Assembly: GCA_934464615.1 (NCBI GenBank)
Contig: CAKSKA010000003.1
Span: forward strand, 1 to 64,000
DNA length: 64,000 nt
From: an uncultured Eubacteriales bacterium
Lineage (GTDB): Bacteria > Bacillota > Clostridia > Oscillospirales > Acutalibacteraceae
Reading direction: 5' to 3'
How positions within the stretch are numbered: the first letter of the stretch is position 1; each line of letters begins with the position of its first letter. Shown here in pieces: positions 26,811 through 35,122 of the stretch. The translations under genes and the position numbers were made by a program. The notes under the pieces are model-generated. The model searched no databases and was not told the DNA's origin. It saw only the letters and a program-made list of their open reading frames with translations.

Positions 26811-27929
26811 TCATCCAAAGAATTTTAAAATCAAACCGCCGGCAATAACGGATGCTATCTGACCGGACACATTAACCGCAGTTGAATGCATAAGCAAAAA
26901 GTTCTGGTTATCTTCTTTAAGTCCCATTTTATGCACTACCCTGCCGGACATCGGAAATGCGGAAATTCCGGCAGCGCCAATCATGGGGTTTACTTTTTCC
27001 TTTAAGAACAGGTTTAAAAACTTTGCAAACAGTACGCCGCCGGCAGTATCAAAAATAAATGCAACAAGGCCGAGGACTATTATAATAAGTGTCTCCTTTT
27101 TCAAAAACGTACTGTACTGCATACGCGATGCAATGGTAATTCCAAGCAGAAGCGTAATAAGGTTTGCCAAAACTTTTTGCGCCGTTTCGGACAGCGAATT
27201 TAAAACTCCGCACTCGCGTATTAAATTACCGAACATTAAAAATCCCACAAGCGCTACGGAATCCGGCGCTATCAATCCCGCAATAACCGTAGTAATTATA
27301 GGAAACAGAATTTTAGTTGTTTTGGAAACGCTTTGCGGATGGTAAGGCATACGTATAAGCCGTTCTTTTTTTGTTGTAAGCAGTTTAATTACGGGCGGTT
27401 GAATAATAGGCACCAAAGCCATATAAGAATATGCCGCCACCATTATTGCGCCGAGATACTTTGAACCGAGAGACTGCGCGACAACTATGGATGTCGGTCC
27501 GTCCGCAGCGCCTATAACCGCAATGGAAGCGGCGTCGTTAATATCAAAAAACATTGAAGCGGTGCAAAGGGTAAAGAAAATTCCGAACTGCGCCGCGGCA
27601 CCGAAAATCATTAACTTCGGATTTGCAAGCAACGGACCGAAATCAATCATAGCGCCTATGCCTATAAACAGTATAAGCGGAAACAACTCGTTACTTATGC
27701 CGCCGTTGTAAAGAACATCCAGCGGGCCTATTTTACCGTCCTGCGTAATTGCACCGGACAGCGGCAGGTTTACAAGTATTGCGCCGAAACCTATTGGCAA
27801 CAAAAGCGACGGTTCCATATCCTTTTTGATTGCCAAAAAAATAAGCAAACCGCCTATTGCCCACATAATCAGCATACGCCAATCAAAATTTTCCAAAATG
27901 TTGGAATACAAAAAACTTAAAAATTCCAT
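26811..27929 (-). CDS. OadB-like sodium-pumping decarboxylase beta subunit
   Basis: Polytopic membrane protein of 372 residues, related to the beta subunit of Na+-translocating oxaloacetate/methylmalonyl-CoA/glutaconyl-CoA decarboxylases. The start at 27929 (MEFLSFLYSNILENFDWRM) is set by AGGAGGG 5 bases upstream; the longer frame start is rejected. The family segments GIGAMIDFGPLLANP, GAADGPTSI and GAAGISAFPMSGRVV carry the conserved Asp and polar residues tied to sodium transport. No carboxyltransferase alpha subunit or biotin carrier is in the window, so it may serve a distant decarboxylase or work alone. It is preceded by a probable manganese riboswitch with a terminator, which is unexpected for this family. 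Confidence 0.85.
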   Translation of the reverse strand: MEFLSFLYSNILENFDWRMLIMWAIGGLLIFLAIKKDMEPSLLLPIGFGAILVNLPLSGAITQDGKIGPLDVLYNGGISNELFPLILFIGIGAMIDFGPLLANPKLMIFGAAAQFGIFFTLCTASMFFDINDAASIAVIGAADGPTSIVVAQSLGSKYLGAIMVAAYSYMALVPIIQPPVIKLLTTKKERLIRMPYHPQSVSKTTKILFPIITTVIAGLIAPDSVALVGFLMFGNLIRECGVLNSLSETAQKVLANLITLLLGITIASRMQYSTFLKKETLIIIVLGLVAFIFDTAGGVLFAKFLNLFLKEKVNPMIGAAGISAFPMSGRVVHKMGLKEDNQNFLLMHSTAVNVSGQIASVIAGGLILKFFG

Positions 27930-27948
27930 TATAACCCTCCTAAAATAC

Positions 27949-27987
27949 AAAAAAGGCCCTTATTGCATAGTAAACCTATGCAATAAG
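27949..27987 (-). terminator. Riboswitch-controlled terminator of the OadB-like operon
   Basis: A perfect 12-bp stem (27976-27987 with 27959-27970) with a 5-base loop, then GGCC and a run of six T on the minus strand, ending about 20 bases before the oadB-like start. Eight bases of its 5' arm (27980-27987) also form the 3' side of the aptamer's closing stem, so the two structures exclude each other. Confidence 0.9.
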
Positions 27988-28073
27988 AGTCTTACCGTTT
28001 AATACACCGCGGGTAAAAATACCGTACTGACGCTGAGTGTAACGGCTTACCGCCGGTTACTCCCCCTTAATGC
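27980..28073 (-). ncRNA. yybP-ykoY (manganese) riboswitch aptamer
   Basis: The leader RNA fits the yybP-ykoY architecture. A closing stem P1 pairs 28064-28073 with 27980-27989 (nine of ten pairs). It is followed by GGGGGAGUAAC, a short hairpin (CGGC/GCCG), a helix UACAC/GUGUA enclosing GCGUCAGUACG, a second hairpin and CCGCG, and finally GGUAAGACUC. The family's conserved GGGAGUA, CGUCA-n-UACG and AAGAC elements are all in place. Known members bind Mn2+ and usually switch genes on. Here ligand-stabilised P1 would hide the terminator's 5' arm, which predicts that manganese turns the downstream gene on. Confidence 0.78.
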
Positions 28074-28080
28074 TGTTATA

Positions 28081-28109
28081 ATATTACACCTGAATGTTTT
28101 AAAAATCAA
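28081..28109 (-). promoter_or_regulatory. Promoter of the riboswitch-oadB-like transcript
   Basis: TTGATT (28104-28109), a 17-base spacer and TAATAT (28081-28086) on the minus strand, just after the dacF stop codon. Transcription would start a few bases before the aptamer P1 stem. Confidence 0.7.
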
Positions 28110-28112
28110 GTA

Positions 28113-29228
28113 CTATTTTGCATATGCTTTATAAATATTAATATGGTCGAAAACGCTTTTCCAAAATCCGTGTGCCTTTGCCGTAACAAATATATAATCA
28201 TTGCCGTTTTGCGATGTGCCGAAACTTGCAATACAATTTCCCGCTTCGCTTGTAAATCCCGTCTTGCCTGCGGTAATTACCGCACTTTCAGGCTCGTCGC
28301 CTTTCATCCTGCTGAAAAGCGTACTTGTAAGCAATATGCCCTGCGGATGCTTTGAAGTTTTGGTTGTTGTATATTGGTAAGTGCTTAAAACCTCTTTACA
28401 GGCGGAATTTTGCATAGCCGTATTAAGTATTACCGCCATATCCTTAACGGTGCAGTAATGGTTTTCGTCGTGCAGTCCGCTTGTGTTGCAGAAATGTGCG
28501 GAATCAAGTCCCAATTCCTCCGCTTTACGATTCATAAGTTCAACAAATTTATCCTCGCTTCCGGCAACATAAACTGCAAGCGCCGCAGTTGCATCCGCAC
28601 CCGACGGCAAGACGGCACCGTACAGCAAATCCCGTACGGGTACGCTCTCCCCGGGTGAAAATCCTGCCATTGAGGCGCCTGCAATGTAAGCGGGATCAAT
28701 CAACTCGCTTGTAAAAGTAAATGTATCGTCAAAATTTTTAATGTTTTCCACCGCCACAAGCAATGTAAGCACTTTGGTAAGCGATGCAGGATAAATCTTT
28801 GTATCACTGTTTTTTTCGGCTACAACCGTATTATCCGAAACACGTACAAGTACCGCATATTCGCTGTCGATTTCGTTTGTAAGCGTTACGGTATCCGGTA
28901 CGTTTTGGGCGTAACCCTGCACCGCTTTATCTGCGGCATCATCAGGTACCGTATCCGTAACAGGCGGCTGCGGTGTTAAAGTGTTTTGCTTATCCGCTTT
29001 CGTGTTCTTGTGTATTAATGCCGCACAAACCGTTACCGCAATTGCCGCAACCAACAGCAAAACGGCAGTCCGTCTGATTACAAACTTTGCCTTTAAACGC
29101 CGCTTTTTATATCTTGGCTTACGCCCGTGTTCACCGCTTGGTATTTCGGTTTTCTGCTGTACATTTTCATTCCGTATATATTTTTGCTCATACATACGAA
29201 AAAATTCCTCATTATATTTATTATCCAT
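28113..29228 (-). CDS. D-alanyl-D-alanine carboxypeptidase, DacF-like
   Basis: Penicillin-binding DD-carboxypeptidase (peptidase S11) that trims the terminal D-Ala of peptidoglycan stem peptides. The 371 residues start with about 45 basic residues, a membrane helix (about 50-70), a linker, and then the catalytic domain. The SxxK motif SLTK is near residues 147-150 and KTG lies near the C-terminus (GKTGFTSEAG). The second motif reads SGAD where SGN/SAN is common, an Asn-to-Ala change that I would verify by alignment. In spore formers DacF acts on forespore wall. It is the last gene of the spoIVFA-spoIVFB-radical SAM cluster, 22 bases after the preceding gene. Confidence 0.87.
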   Translation of the reverse strand: MDNKYNEEFFRMYEQKYIRNENVQQKTEIPSGEHGRKPRYKKRRLKAKFVIRRTAVLLLVAAIAVTVCAALIHKNTKADKQNTLTPQPPVTDTVPDDAADKAVQGYAQNVPDTVTLTNEIDSEYAVLVRVSDNTVVAEKNSDTKIYPASLTKVLTLLVAVENIKNFDDTFTFTSELIDPAYIAGASMAGFSPGESVPVRDLLYGAVLPSGADATAALAVYVAGSEDKFVELMNRKAEELGLDSAHFCNTSGLHDENHYCTVKDMAVILNTAMQNSACKEVLSTYQYTTTKTSKHPQGILLTSTLFSRMKGDEPESAVITAGKTGFTSEAGNCIASFGTSQNGNDYIFVTAKAHGFWKSVFDHINIYKAYAK

Positions 29229-29250
29229 CTTTATCCCCGAATTGCTTTAA

Positions 29251-29904
29251 CTATACAAAAAGTTCAAAATTACCGTCGTATATTGCGGTACGCGTAACCG
29301 AGCAAAACGGCAGTTTAATACCCGTATCGCTTTCAAAAGCCGACAAAATCAACTGCGGATTTACGTTGCCGTTATTCCCTGCCGGCAGTGTTAAGCAAAG
29401 CTGCACGTTGCCGTCGACTACAGTAACATTTTTCTTTATTATACTGTCGGCAAGGTCTATTTGTTTCATCTCGCCCTTTTTGTTTTTCTTTTGTGTGATT
29501 ATATGCTCACGCTGCAAAAACCGTGAAATATCCTCGGCATACCCGTCACCGCCGTCAAATAATATTTCAAAATCGGCAAATGCAATATCGCTGACTTTTT
29601 TTATAGGTTCTGCGGCGGATACTATTACTATACTGTCGGGAACAACATTTTTAAGTTCTTTTACAACATCATCAGGTGAATAACCGTCATCGGTGATTTT
29701 CAAATCCATTGCTTCGTAATCGCTTTCAAATCCGAGTGACAGCGGAAGTGCAAATGCAATGTAGAGTCTTGAGTTAAACCCCTGTGTATACCATACCGGT
29801 ATATTCGTCTTGCGTATTACGCGCGTCATAAATCTGTTCATATCAAGGTGGGATACAAACCGCATATTCGATTTCTTTTTATATATTATTCTTACGTTTT
29901 TCAA
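29251..29904 (-). CDS. Radical SAM-linked protein, TIGR03936 family
   Basis: Protein of the TIGR03936 (DUF2344) family, almost always found next to or fused with a TIGR03960 radical SAM protein, as here. Biochemical function is not established. The start at TTG 29904 (217 residues, KNVRIIYKK) is chosen because AGGTG lies 6 bases upstream and family members begin with this KNVRI-type strand; a GTG three codons earlier overlaps the ribosome site. The conserved FVSHLDMNRF segment is near residue 20. The gene overlaps the end of the TIGR03960 gene by 26 bases, so translation is probably coupled. Confidence 0.88.
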   Translation of the reverse strand: MKNVRIIYKKKSNMRFVSHLDMNRFMTRVIRKTNIPVWYTQGFNSRLYIAFALPLSLGFESDYEAMDLKITDDGYSPDDVVKELKNVVPDSIVIVSAAEPIKKVSDIAFADFEILFDGGDGYAEDISRFLQREHIITQKKNKKGEMKQIDLADSIIKKNVTVVDGNVQLCLTLPAGNNGNVNPQLILSAFESDTGIKLPFCSVTRTAIYDGNFELFV

Positions 29905-31735
29905 AACAAACACCTACCGAAAAGCACGAAGCTCCGCAGCCTGCACATTTCTGACGGCAGTTAGGTGTAGTTTCGGCAGAATGTGCGGCAATATTCTCTT
30001 TAATTAAAAAGTCTTTGGTAATGCAATAATCAAGATGATCCCACGGCATAACTTCGCTGTATGGGCGTGTCCTGTTCGCGTAAAATGCCGGATCAATATT
30101 ACAATCCCTGAAAGCTTCAAGCCAATTTTCCAAACTGAAACACTCGTCCCAACCGTCAAATTTGCAGCCTTTTTCAAGCGCCTTTTCAAGCACCGCGCCA
30201 AGCCGTCTGTCGCCGCGTGCAAACACGCCTTCCAAAAAACTTACGGAGGATTCATGCCAACTTAAACTTATTTTTTTGGTTGTAACGCTCTCCCTTAATA
30301 CTTTTTGTCTGCGTAAAATTTCATCTTTGGTTATTTGCGGTTCAAACTGAAACGGTGTAAACGGTTTCGGCACAAATGACGAAACGCTGATTGATACATT
30401 GACTCCTTTGCCTTTCGGTTTATTCGGCATACCGTAAAATTCATTCACAATTTTTTGTCCGAGAATCGTAATTCCCCTTAAATCATCATCTGTTTCGGTC
30501 GGCAGTCCCAACATAAAATAGAGTTTTACCGATGTATACCCTTCCTCAAATGCCATACGGCATGTGCGCAGTATTTCCTCTTCGGTTATATTTTTATTTA
30601 TTACATCACGCAGCCTTTGCGTACCGGCCTCGGGTGCAAATGTAAGCCCGCTTTTCCTTACATGATTAATTTTTTCAATTAGCTCTTTAGAAAAATTATC
30701 TATTCTAAGCGACGGCAGCGACAGGCTTACATGTTCCTTTTCGCTCCAATCAAGCATTTTTTCAAGCAATGGCTCAAGCTGTGTGTAATCGCTTGTACTG
30801 AGCGATGAAACTGAAAGTTCGTCATATCCCGTATTTTTACAAAGCGTATGCGCCTGTTCATTAATTACATCGGGACTTTTTTCCCTGACAGGCCGATAAA
30901 TATATCCTGCCTGACAAAACCTGCAGCCGCGTATACATCCGCGGAAAATTTCCTGCACGGCGCGGTCATGCACAATTTCAATATAAGGCACCGGAAAATT
31001 TTTGGGATAATAAGACTTGTCCATATCACGCATTATGCGTTTTTTAACGGTTTTGGGAACATCGCTGTATTTAGGGGTAACAGAGGCTACGGTATTGTCG
31101 TCGTTATACGACACATCATAAAGCGACGGCACATAAACGCCTTCGATTTTTGCCGCCTCACGCAAAAATGCCTGCTTGTCCCCGTTTTTGCCGTATTTTT
31201 TATACAAATCAATAACTTCAAGGTCAACTTCTTCGCCGTCGCCCAAAAAGAAAATATCAATAAAATCCGCAAGCGGCTCCGGATTACAGGCACACGGTCC
31301 GCCGGCAACAACAAGCGGTGTCATACTGTGCCTGTCGCGGCTTCTAAGCGGCACACATGACAGCCGCAGCATATTCAATACGTTTGTATAACTCATTTCG
31401 TACTGCAAAGTAAAGCCTATAAAATCAAAATCCTTAACAGGATCACGGCTTTCAAGTGCAAAAAGAGGAATATAGTTTTCAAGCATTATCTGCTCAAAAT
31501 CTATCCACGGTGCAAAAACGCGCTCGCACCATATATCTTCCCTTTCGTTAAAAAGCGAATAAAGGATTTTTATTCCGAGGTGCGACATACCTATTTCGTA
31601 AGTATCCGGAAAACAAAAGGCAAAACGCACATCAACACTGTTTTTATCTTTTACAACGCTTCCCATTTCCCCACCGGAATATCTGCCCGGTTTTTGCGCG
31701 GAAAGCATAAAATTTTCGAGTTTACGGTTATCCAT
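29879..31735 (-). CDS. TIGR03960 family radical SAM protein
   Basis: Radical SAM enzyme with an N-terminal B12-binding-like region and 618 residues. The iron-sulfur motif CIRGCRFC is near residues 268-275, within the typical EIFRGCIRGCRFCQAGYIYRP context. The substrate is unknown; the paired TIGR03936 protein and the sporulation neighbours offer no firm function. The C-terminal Cys-rich end (CRQKCAGCGASCF) may bind another metal cluster. The gene lies between spoIVFB (63 bases upstream) and the overlapping TIGR03936 gene, a conserved clostridial order that normally continues to rng and rplU; here dacF follows instead. Confidence 0.92.
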   Translation of the reverse strand: MDNRKLENFMLSAQKPGRYSGGEMGSVVKDKNSVDVRFAFCFPDTYEIGMSHLGIKILYSLFNEREDIWCERVFAPWIDFEQIMLENYIPLFALESRDPVKDFDFIGFTLQYEMSYTNVLNMLRLSCVPLRSRDRHSMTPLVVAGGPCACNPEPLADFIDIFFLGDGEEVDLEVIDLYKKYGKNGDKQAFLREAAKIEGVYVPSLYDVSYNDDNTVASVTPKYSDVPKTVKKRIMRDMDKSYYPKNFPVPYIEIVHDRAVQEIFRGCIRGCRFCQAGYIYRPVREKSPDVINEQAHTLCKNTGYDELSVSSLSTSDYTQLEPLLEKMLDWSEKEHVSLSLPSLRIDNFSKELIEKINHVRKSGLTFAPEAGTQRLRDVINKNITEEEILRTCRMAFEEGYTSVKLYFMLGLPTETDDDLRGITILGQKIVNEFYGMPNKPKGKGVNVSISVSSFVPKPFTPFQFEPQITKDEILRRQKVLRESVTTKKISLSWHESSVSFLEGVFARGDRRLGAVLEKALEKGCKFDGWDECFSLENWLEAFRDCNIDPAFYANRTRPYSEVMPWDHLDYCITKDFLIKENIAAHSAETTPNCRQKCAGCGASCFSVGVCFEKRKNNI

Positions 31736-31798
31736 AATACACTCCGGCTATAATTTTCATAATACATTAATGATAACCGAATTTACGCACGGTTGCAA

Positions 31799-32389
31799 CT
31801 ATAATTTTATAATTACGCAAATAAGTATATAAATTGCCGCCACAATAAAGCCCCGGTTTATATTTCCGGTTGCCGTAAGCAAAACGCTCGCAATAATAAG
31901 TACGGCACACGTCAGCACAGAACTTATATTAAGTGCCTGTTTTGCTTTTTGCACACTTTTCTTTTCAAATATGCAGTAAAGTATGCTTCCGCCGTCAAGC
32001 CCCTTTGCCGGTAAAAGATTGTAAAGTCCTGTTATAAGATTTACCGCGGCAAAAACCAAGGTACTGCCCTTGGGATGAAAAACATAATCGGCATAAAACA
32101 CAAAAAACAGCAGCAAATTTGCAAGCGGACCGCACAGCAATATAATAATTTCGTGTGTGCTTTTTACCGTCGGTTTTTTTACTATACGCACGCTGCCCGC
32201 AATAAGGTTTACTTCGCTCGGTGCTTCATCCGCAGCCCACATTGCAAAAAGATGCGCCGCCTCGTGTATGGCTGCGGCAATAATTACAGGCAGTGCGTAT
32301 GTGCTGCGGTCGGTAGCAATAACAAGCACAATAATTGCAGCAAATATAAAGGATACCGTTATTTTGGTACCGAACAGTTTAAATGTCAT
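31799..32389 (-). CDS. spoIVFB: M50 intramembrane metalloprotease, SpoIVFB-like
   Basis: Site-2-type zinc protease. In B. subtilis SpoIVFB releases pro-sigma-K in the mother cell by cutting within the membrane. The 196 residues have HEAAH (HExxH) in the second helix and the downstream NLLPAKGLDGG motif, which supplies the third zinc ligand, with about six hydrophobic segments. It is shorter than the B. subtilis protein (288 residues) because the C-terminal CBS domain is absent. The gene starts 5 bases after spoIVFA, the conserved pair. The sporulation role is inferred from that pairing. Confidence 0.88.
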   Translation of the reverse strand: MTFKLFGTKITVSFIFAAIIVLVIATDRSTYALPVIIAAAIHEAAHLFAMWAADEAPSEVNLIAGSVRIVKKPTVKSTHEIIILLCGPLANLLLFFVFYADYVFHPKGSTLVFAAVNLITGLYNLLPAKGLDGGSILYCIFEKKSVQKAKQALNISSVLTCAVLIIASVLLTATGNINRGFIVAAIYILICVIIKL

Positions 32390-32394
32390 ATCTT

Positions 32395-33096
32395 TTACTT
32401 TATATCAAGCAGCCATTTGGGATCCACATTAATGCCGTTAATAATAATTTCAAAATGCAGATGCGGTCCGGTCGACTGTCCCGTTGAACCCACAAGGGCA
32501 ATTTTTTCGCCCACATTAACTGTATCACCCTTGGTCTTAAGCAATTTGCTGCAATGTGCATAAAGCGTTTTCAGTCCGTTTCCGTGGTCGACTATAAGGT
32601 AATTTCCGTACGTCGGACTGTTTGCGGAATATACAACACTGCCGTTTGCCGCCGCATATACAGGGGAACCCGATTCCGTTGCCATATCAAGTCCTTTGTG
32701 CTTTTCTTTGGCAAATGTTACGGGGTTTTCCCTGTCGCCGAATCCGCTTGTAAGCGTAGCGGAATCTACCGGTGTAAATAAAGAATTACTGCCGACTGTT
32801 TTTGATTTAGGTATTATTACTGTTTTTGTATCGCCGATAGCCGCTGTATTGACAACCTGCGGCGAATCAGTCTGTGCGCTGTCGGAAGCCGGTAAATCGT
32901 AATCGTTTTTAATTACATCGTCTACCGAGGTTTCCGCCCCGAAATGTAAAATATACCAATCCATTACTTTGGAATATGTATTGCCGCCGATAAAACGCAC
33001 CACGGTAAGACCTATTATAATTACGGTTATAACGGTAAGCTGAAGTACAAAAACATTAAATTTAGGACCGAACTTTCTTTTTAGTAAATTCTGCAT
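32395..33096 (-). CDS. spoIVFA: M23 (LytM) peptidase-like protein, SpoIVFA-like
   Basis: Membrane-anchored protein of 233 residues with an N-terminal helix (about 17-38), a linker and a C-terminal M23/LytM domain. HKGLD and HLHFEI keep the metal-ligand residues, so the domain may be active, unlike degenerate homologues. SpoIVFA regulates the SpoIVFB protease at the outer forespore membrane. The ATG at 33096 is chosen because GGTG lies 6 bases upstream; an earlier GTG is part of that site. It directly precedes spoIVFB, which supports the assignment over a generic LytM endopeptidase. Confidence 0.85.
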   Translation of the reverse strand: MQNLLKRKFGPKFNVFVLQLTVITVIIIGLTVVRFIGGNTYSKVMDWYILHFGAETSVDDVIKNDYDLPASDSAQTDSPQVVNTAAIGDTKTVIIPKSKTVGSNSLFTPVDSATLTSGFGDRENPVTFAKEKHKGLDMATESGSPVYAAANGSVVYSANSPTYGNYLIVDHGNGLKTLYAHCSKLLKTKGDTVNVGEKIALVGSTGQSTGPHLHFEIIINGINVDPKWLLDIK

Positions 33097-33144
33097 TTTT
33101 ATCACCGTTAAAATATATGTAAAAGCGCCTTGAAATATTAAAGA

Positions 33145-33173
33145 TTGATTAAAACCTATTTGTATGATAAAAT
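33145..33173 (+). promoter_or_regulatory. Promoter of the YgiQ-like gene
   Basis: TTGATT (33145-33150), a 17-base spacer and TAAAAT (33168-33173) on the plus strand, about 28 bases before the ATG at 33202. Confidence 0.65.
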
Positions 33174-33201
33174 ATCAGCATAAAGTTTTTAAGGTGATTT
33201 T

Positions 33202-35088
33202 ATGCCGTTTTTACCCATTACAAAAGAAGAAATGTTAAAATGCGGGTTTGACACTCCGGATATAGTTATTGTCACGGGCGATGCATATGTCGATCACCCC
33301 AGTTTCGGTACCGCTATAATTTCACGCGTGCTGGAACACGCCGGTTATAACGTCTGCATTATATCGCAGCCCAAAAGCGATGCCGACTATATGATATTCG
33401 GCCGTCCCAAACTTGCTTTCTATGTTAACGGCGGTAATATCGACTCTATGGTTGCACATTATACCGCCGCAAAAAAACGCAGAAGCGACGATGCTTACAC
33501 AGCCGGCGGAAAATCCGGTGCCAGACCTGACCGTGCCGTAATTGTTTATTGTAAAAATTTGCGCAGACTGTACGGAGACATACCGATTGCGATAGGCGGT
33601 CTTGAAGCGTCCCTCAGGCGTTTTGCACATTACGATTATTGGGACGATAAAGTAAGGCCTTCTGTTCTTATTGATTCCGATGCAGACCTGCTTATGTACG
33701 GTATGGGTGAAAAGCATTGTGTTGAAATTGCCGACAGGCTTAAAATCGGAGAACCGATAAACACAATTACCGATATTTTAGGCACGTGTTTTAAAGTAAA
33801 AGCCGATGAGTATACACCGCGCAAATGCGCCGAATGTCCGTCATACGATATTGTAAAGGAAAACAGCGATTCGGGCAAACGTCAATATGCCGTATCCTGC
33901 CGCATACAGCAACAGGAACACGACGCCGTATCCGGAAAATCCGTAATACAAAGGCACGGCGAATTTATTGTTGTGCAAAATCCGCCTATGCCGCCGCTTA
34001 CAACACAGGAAATGGACGCGGTGTATTCACTGCCGTTTATGCGTGATTACCACCCGAGTTATAAAGAAAAGGGCGGCGTTCCCGGTATAGAGGAAGTAAA
34101 ATTTTCGCTTGTACACAATCGTGGCTGTTACGGTGCCTGCAACTTTTGTTCCATTGCATATCACCAAGGCAGAAGTATTTCGGTGCGCAGTCATAATTCC
34201 GTAATTAAGGAAGCAGAAAAACTTACCGAAATGCCGGATTTTAAGGGCTATATACACGATGTAGGCGGGCCCACGGCAAATTTCAGGGCACCTTCGTGCG
34301 ATGCACAGGCTAAGCGCGGACTTTGCCCGGATAAAAAGTGTCTGGCACCGAAAATCTGTCCGGCGGTTAAAGTAGACCACAGCGATTATCTTGAGCTTTT
34401 AAGAAAACTACGCAGATTGCCGAAAATTAAAAAGGTATTTATACGTTCCGGAATACGTTTTGATTACCTTATAGCCGACCGTGATGAATCATTCTTTAAG
34501 GAACTTGTGGAGCACCACATAAGCGGACAGTTGAAAGTTGCACCGGAGCATTGCTCGGACAATGTTTTAAAACGTATGGGAAAACCCGATATTTCGGTTT
34601 ATAATCGTTTTAAACAGCGCTTTTACGAACTTACAAAAAGTGTGGGCAAAAAACAATATTTAGTGCCGTATCTTATGTCGTCACATCCCGGCAGTACAAT
34701 TAACGATGCAATCGAACTCTCGGTATTTTTAAAAAGGGAAGGTATGCATCCCGAACAGGTTCAGGATTTTTACCCCACGCCGGGAACGGTATCTACCTGT
34801 ATGTTCTACACAGGTCTGGATCCGTACACAATGGAGAAAATTTATGTGCCGAGAACGCCTAAAGAAAAAGCGGAGCAACGCGCTTTGCTTCAATATTACC
34901 TGCCGGAAAACAGGGATAAAGTTTTGTCTGCACTTAAACGTGCAAAACGTTTTGACTTAATAGGAACCGGCAAAAACTGTCTTGTTGCCGACTATGCACA
35001 GGCAAACCGTACATTTGCCGCAAACGGCAGGCAGAAACGCACAAAACCGACTATAAGAAATATACATAAAAAGAAAACAAAAAAATAA
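33202..35088 (+). CDS. YgiQ family radical SAM protein
   Basis: Radical SAM protein of the UPF0313/YgiQ family, 628 residues, with the iron-sulfur motif CYGACNFC near residues 309-316 (HNRGCYGACNFCSIAYHQGR). The N-terminal LPITKEEM and RPDRAVIVYCKNL-type segments, and a C-terminal Lys/Arg-rich tail, match the family. The reaction is unknown. An additional cluster of cysteines (CPDKKCLAPKICP) follows the radical SAM core and could bind a second metal centre. It is a monocistronic plus-strand gene, divergent from spoIVFA, with a bidirectional terminator shared with fhs. Confidence 0.93.
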   Translation: MPFLPITKEEMLKCGFDTPDIVIVTGDAYVDHPSFGTAIISRVLEHAGYNVCIISQPKSDADYMIFGRPKLAFYVNGGNIDSMVAHYTAAKKRRSDDAYTAGGKSGARPDRAVIVYCKNLRRLYGDIPIAIGGLEASLRRFAHYDYWDDKVRPSVLIDSDADLLMYGMGEKHCVEIADRLKIGEPINTITDILGTCFKVKADEYTPRKCAECPSYDIVKENSDSGKRQYAVSCRIQQQEHDAVSGKSVIQRHGEFIVVQNPPMPPLTTQEMDAVYSLPFMRDYHPSYKEKGGVPGIEEVKFSLVHNRGCYGACNFCSIAYHQGRSISVRSHNSVIKEAEKLTEMPDFKGYIHDVGGPTANFRAPSCDAQAKRGLCPDKKCLAPKICPAVKVDHSDYLELLRKLRRLPKIKKVFIRSGIRFDYLIADRDESFFKELVEHHISGQLKVAPEHCSDNVLKRMGKPDISVYNRFKQRFYELTKSVGKKQYLVPYLMSSHPGSTINDAIELSVFLKREGMHPEQVQDFYPTPGTVSTCMFYTGLDPYTMEKIYVPRTPKEKAEQRALLQYYLPENRDKVLSALKRAKRFDLIGTGKNCLVADYAQANRTFAANGRQKRTKPTIRNIHKKKTKK

Positions 35089-35114
35089 AGCACCCGTACG
35101 GGTGCTTTATTTTT
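35081..35114. terminator. Bidirectional terminator between the YgiQ-like gene and fhs
   Basis: A perfect 34-base palindrome (17-base arms 35081-35097 and 35098-35114) with A-runs on one side and T-runs on the other. It ends the plus-strand YgiQ-like gene, whose stop codon it overlaps, and the minus-strand fhs operon. Confidence 0.93.
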
Positions 35115-35122
35115 ATACACAT

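Noticed and set aside
26643..26828. A plus-strand open frame opposite the 43-residue membrane peptide
   Set aside because: No ribosome site, and it runs against the OadB-like operon and its terminator.
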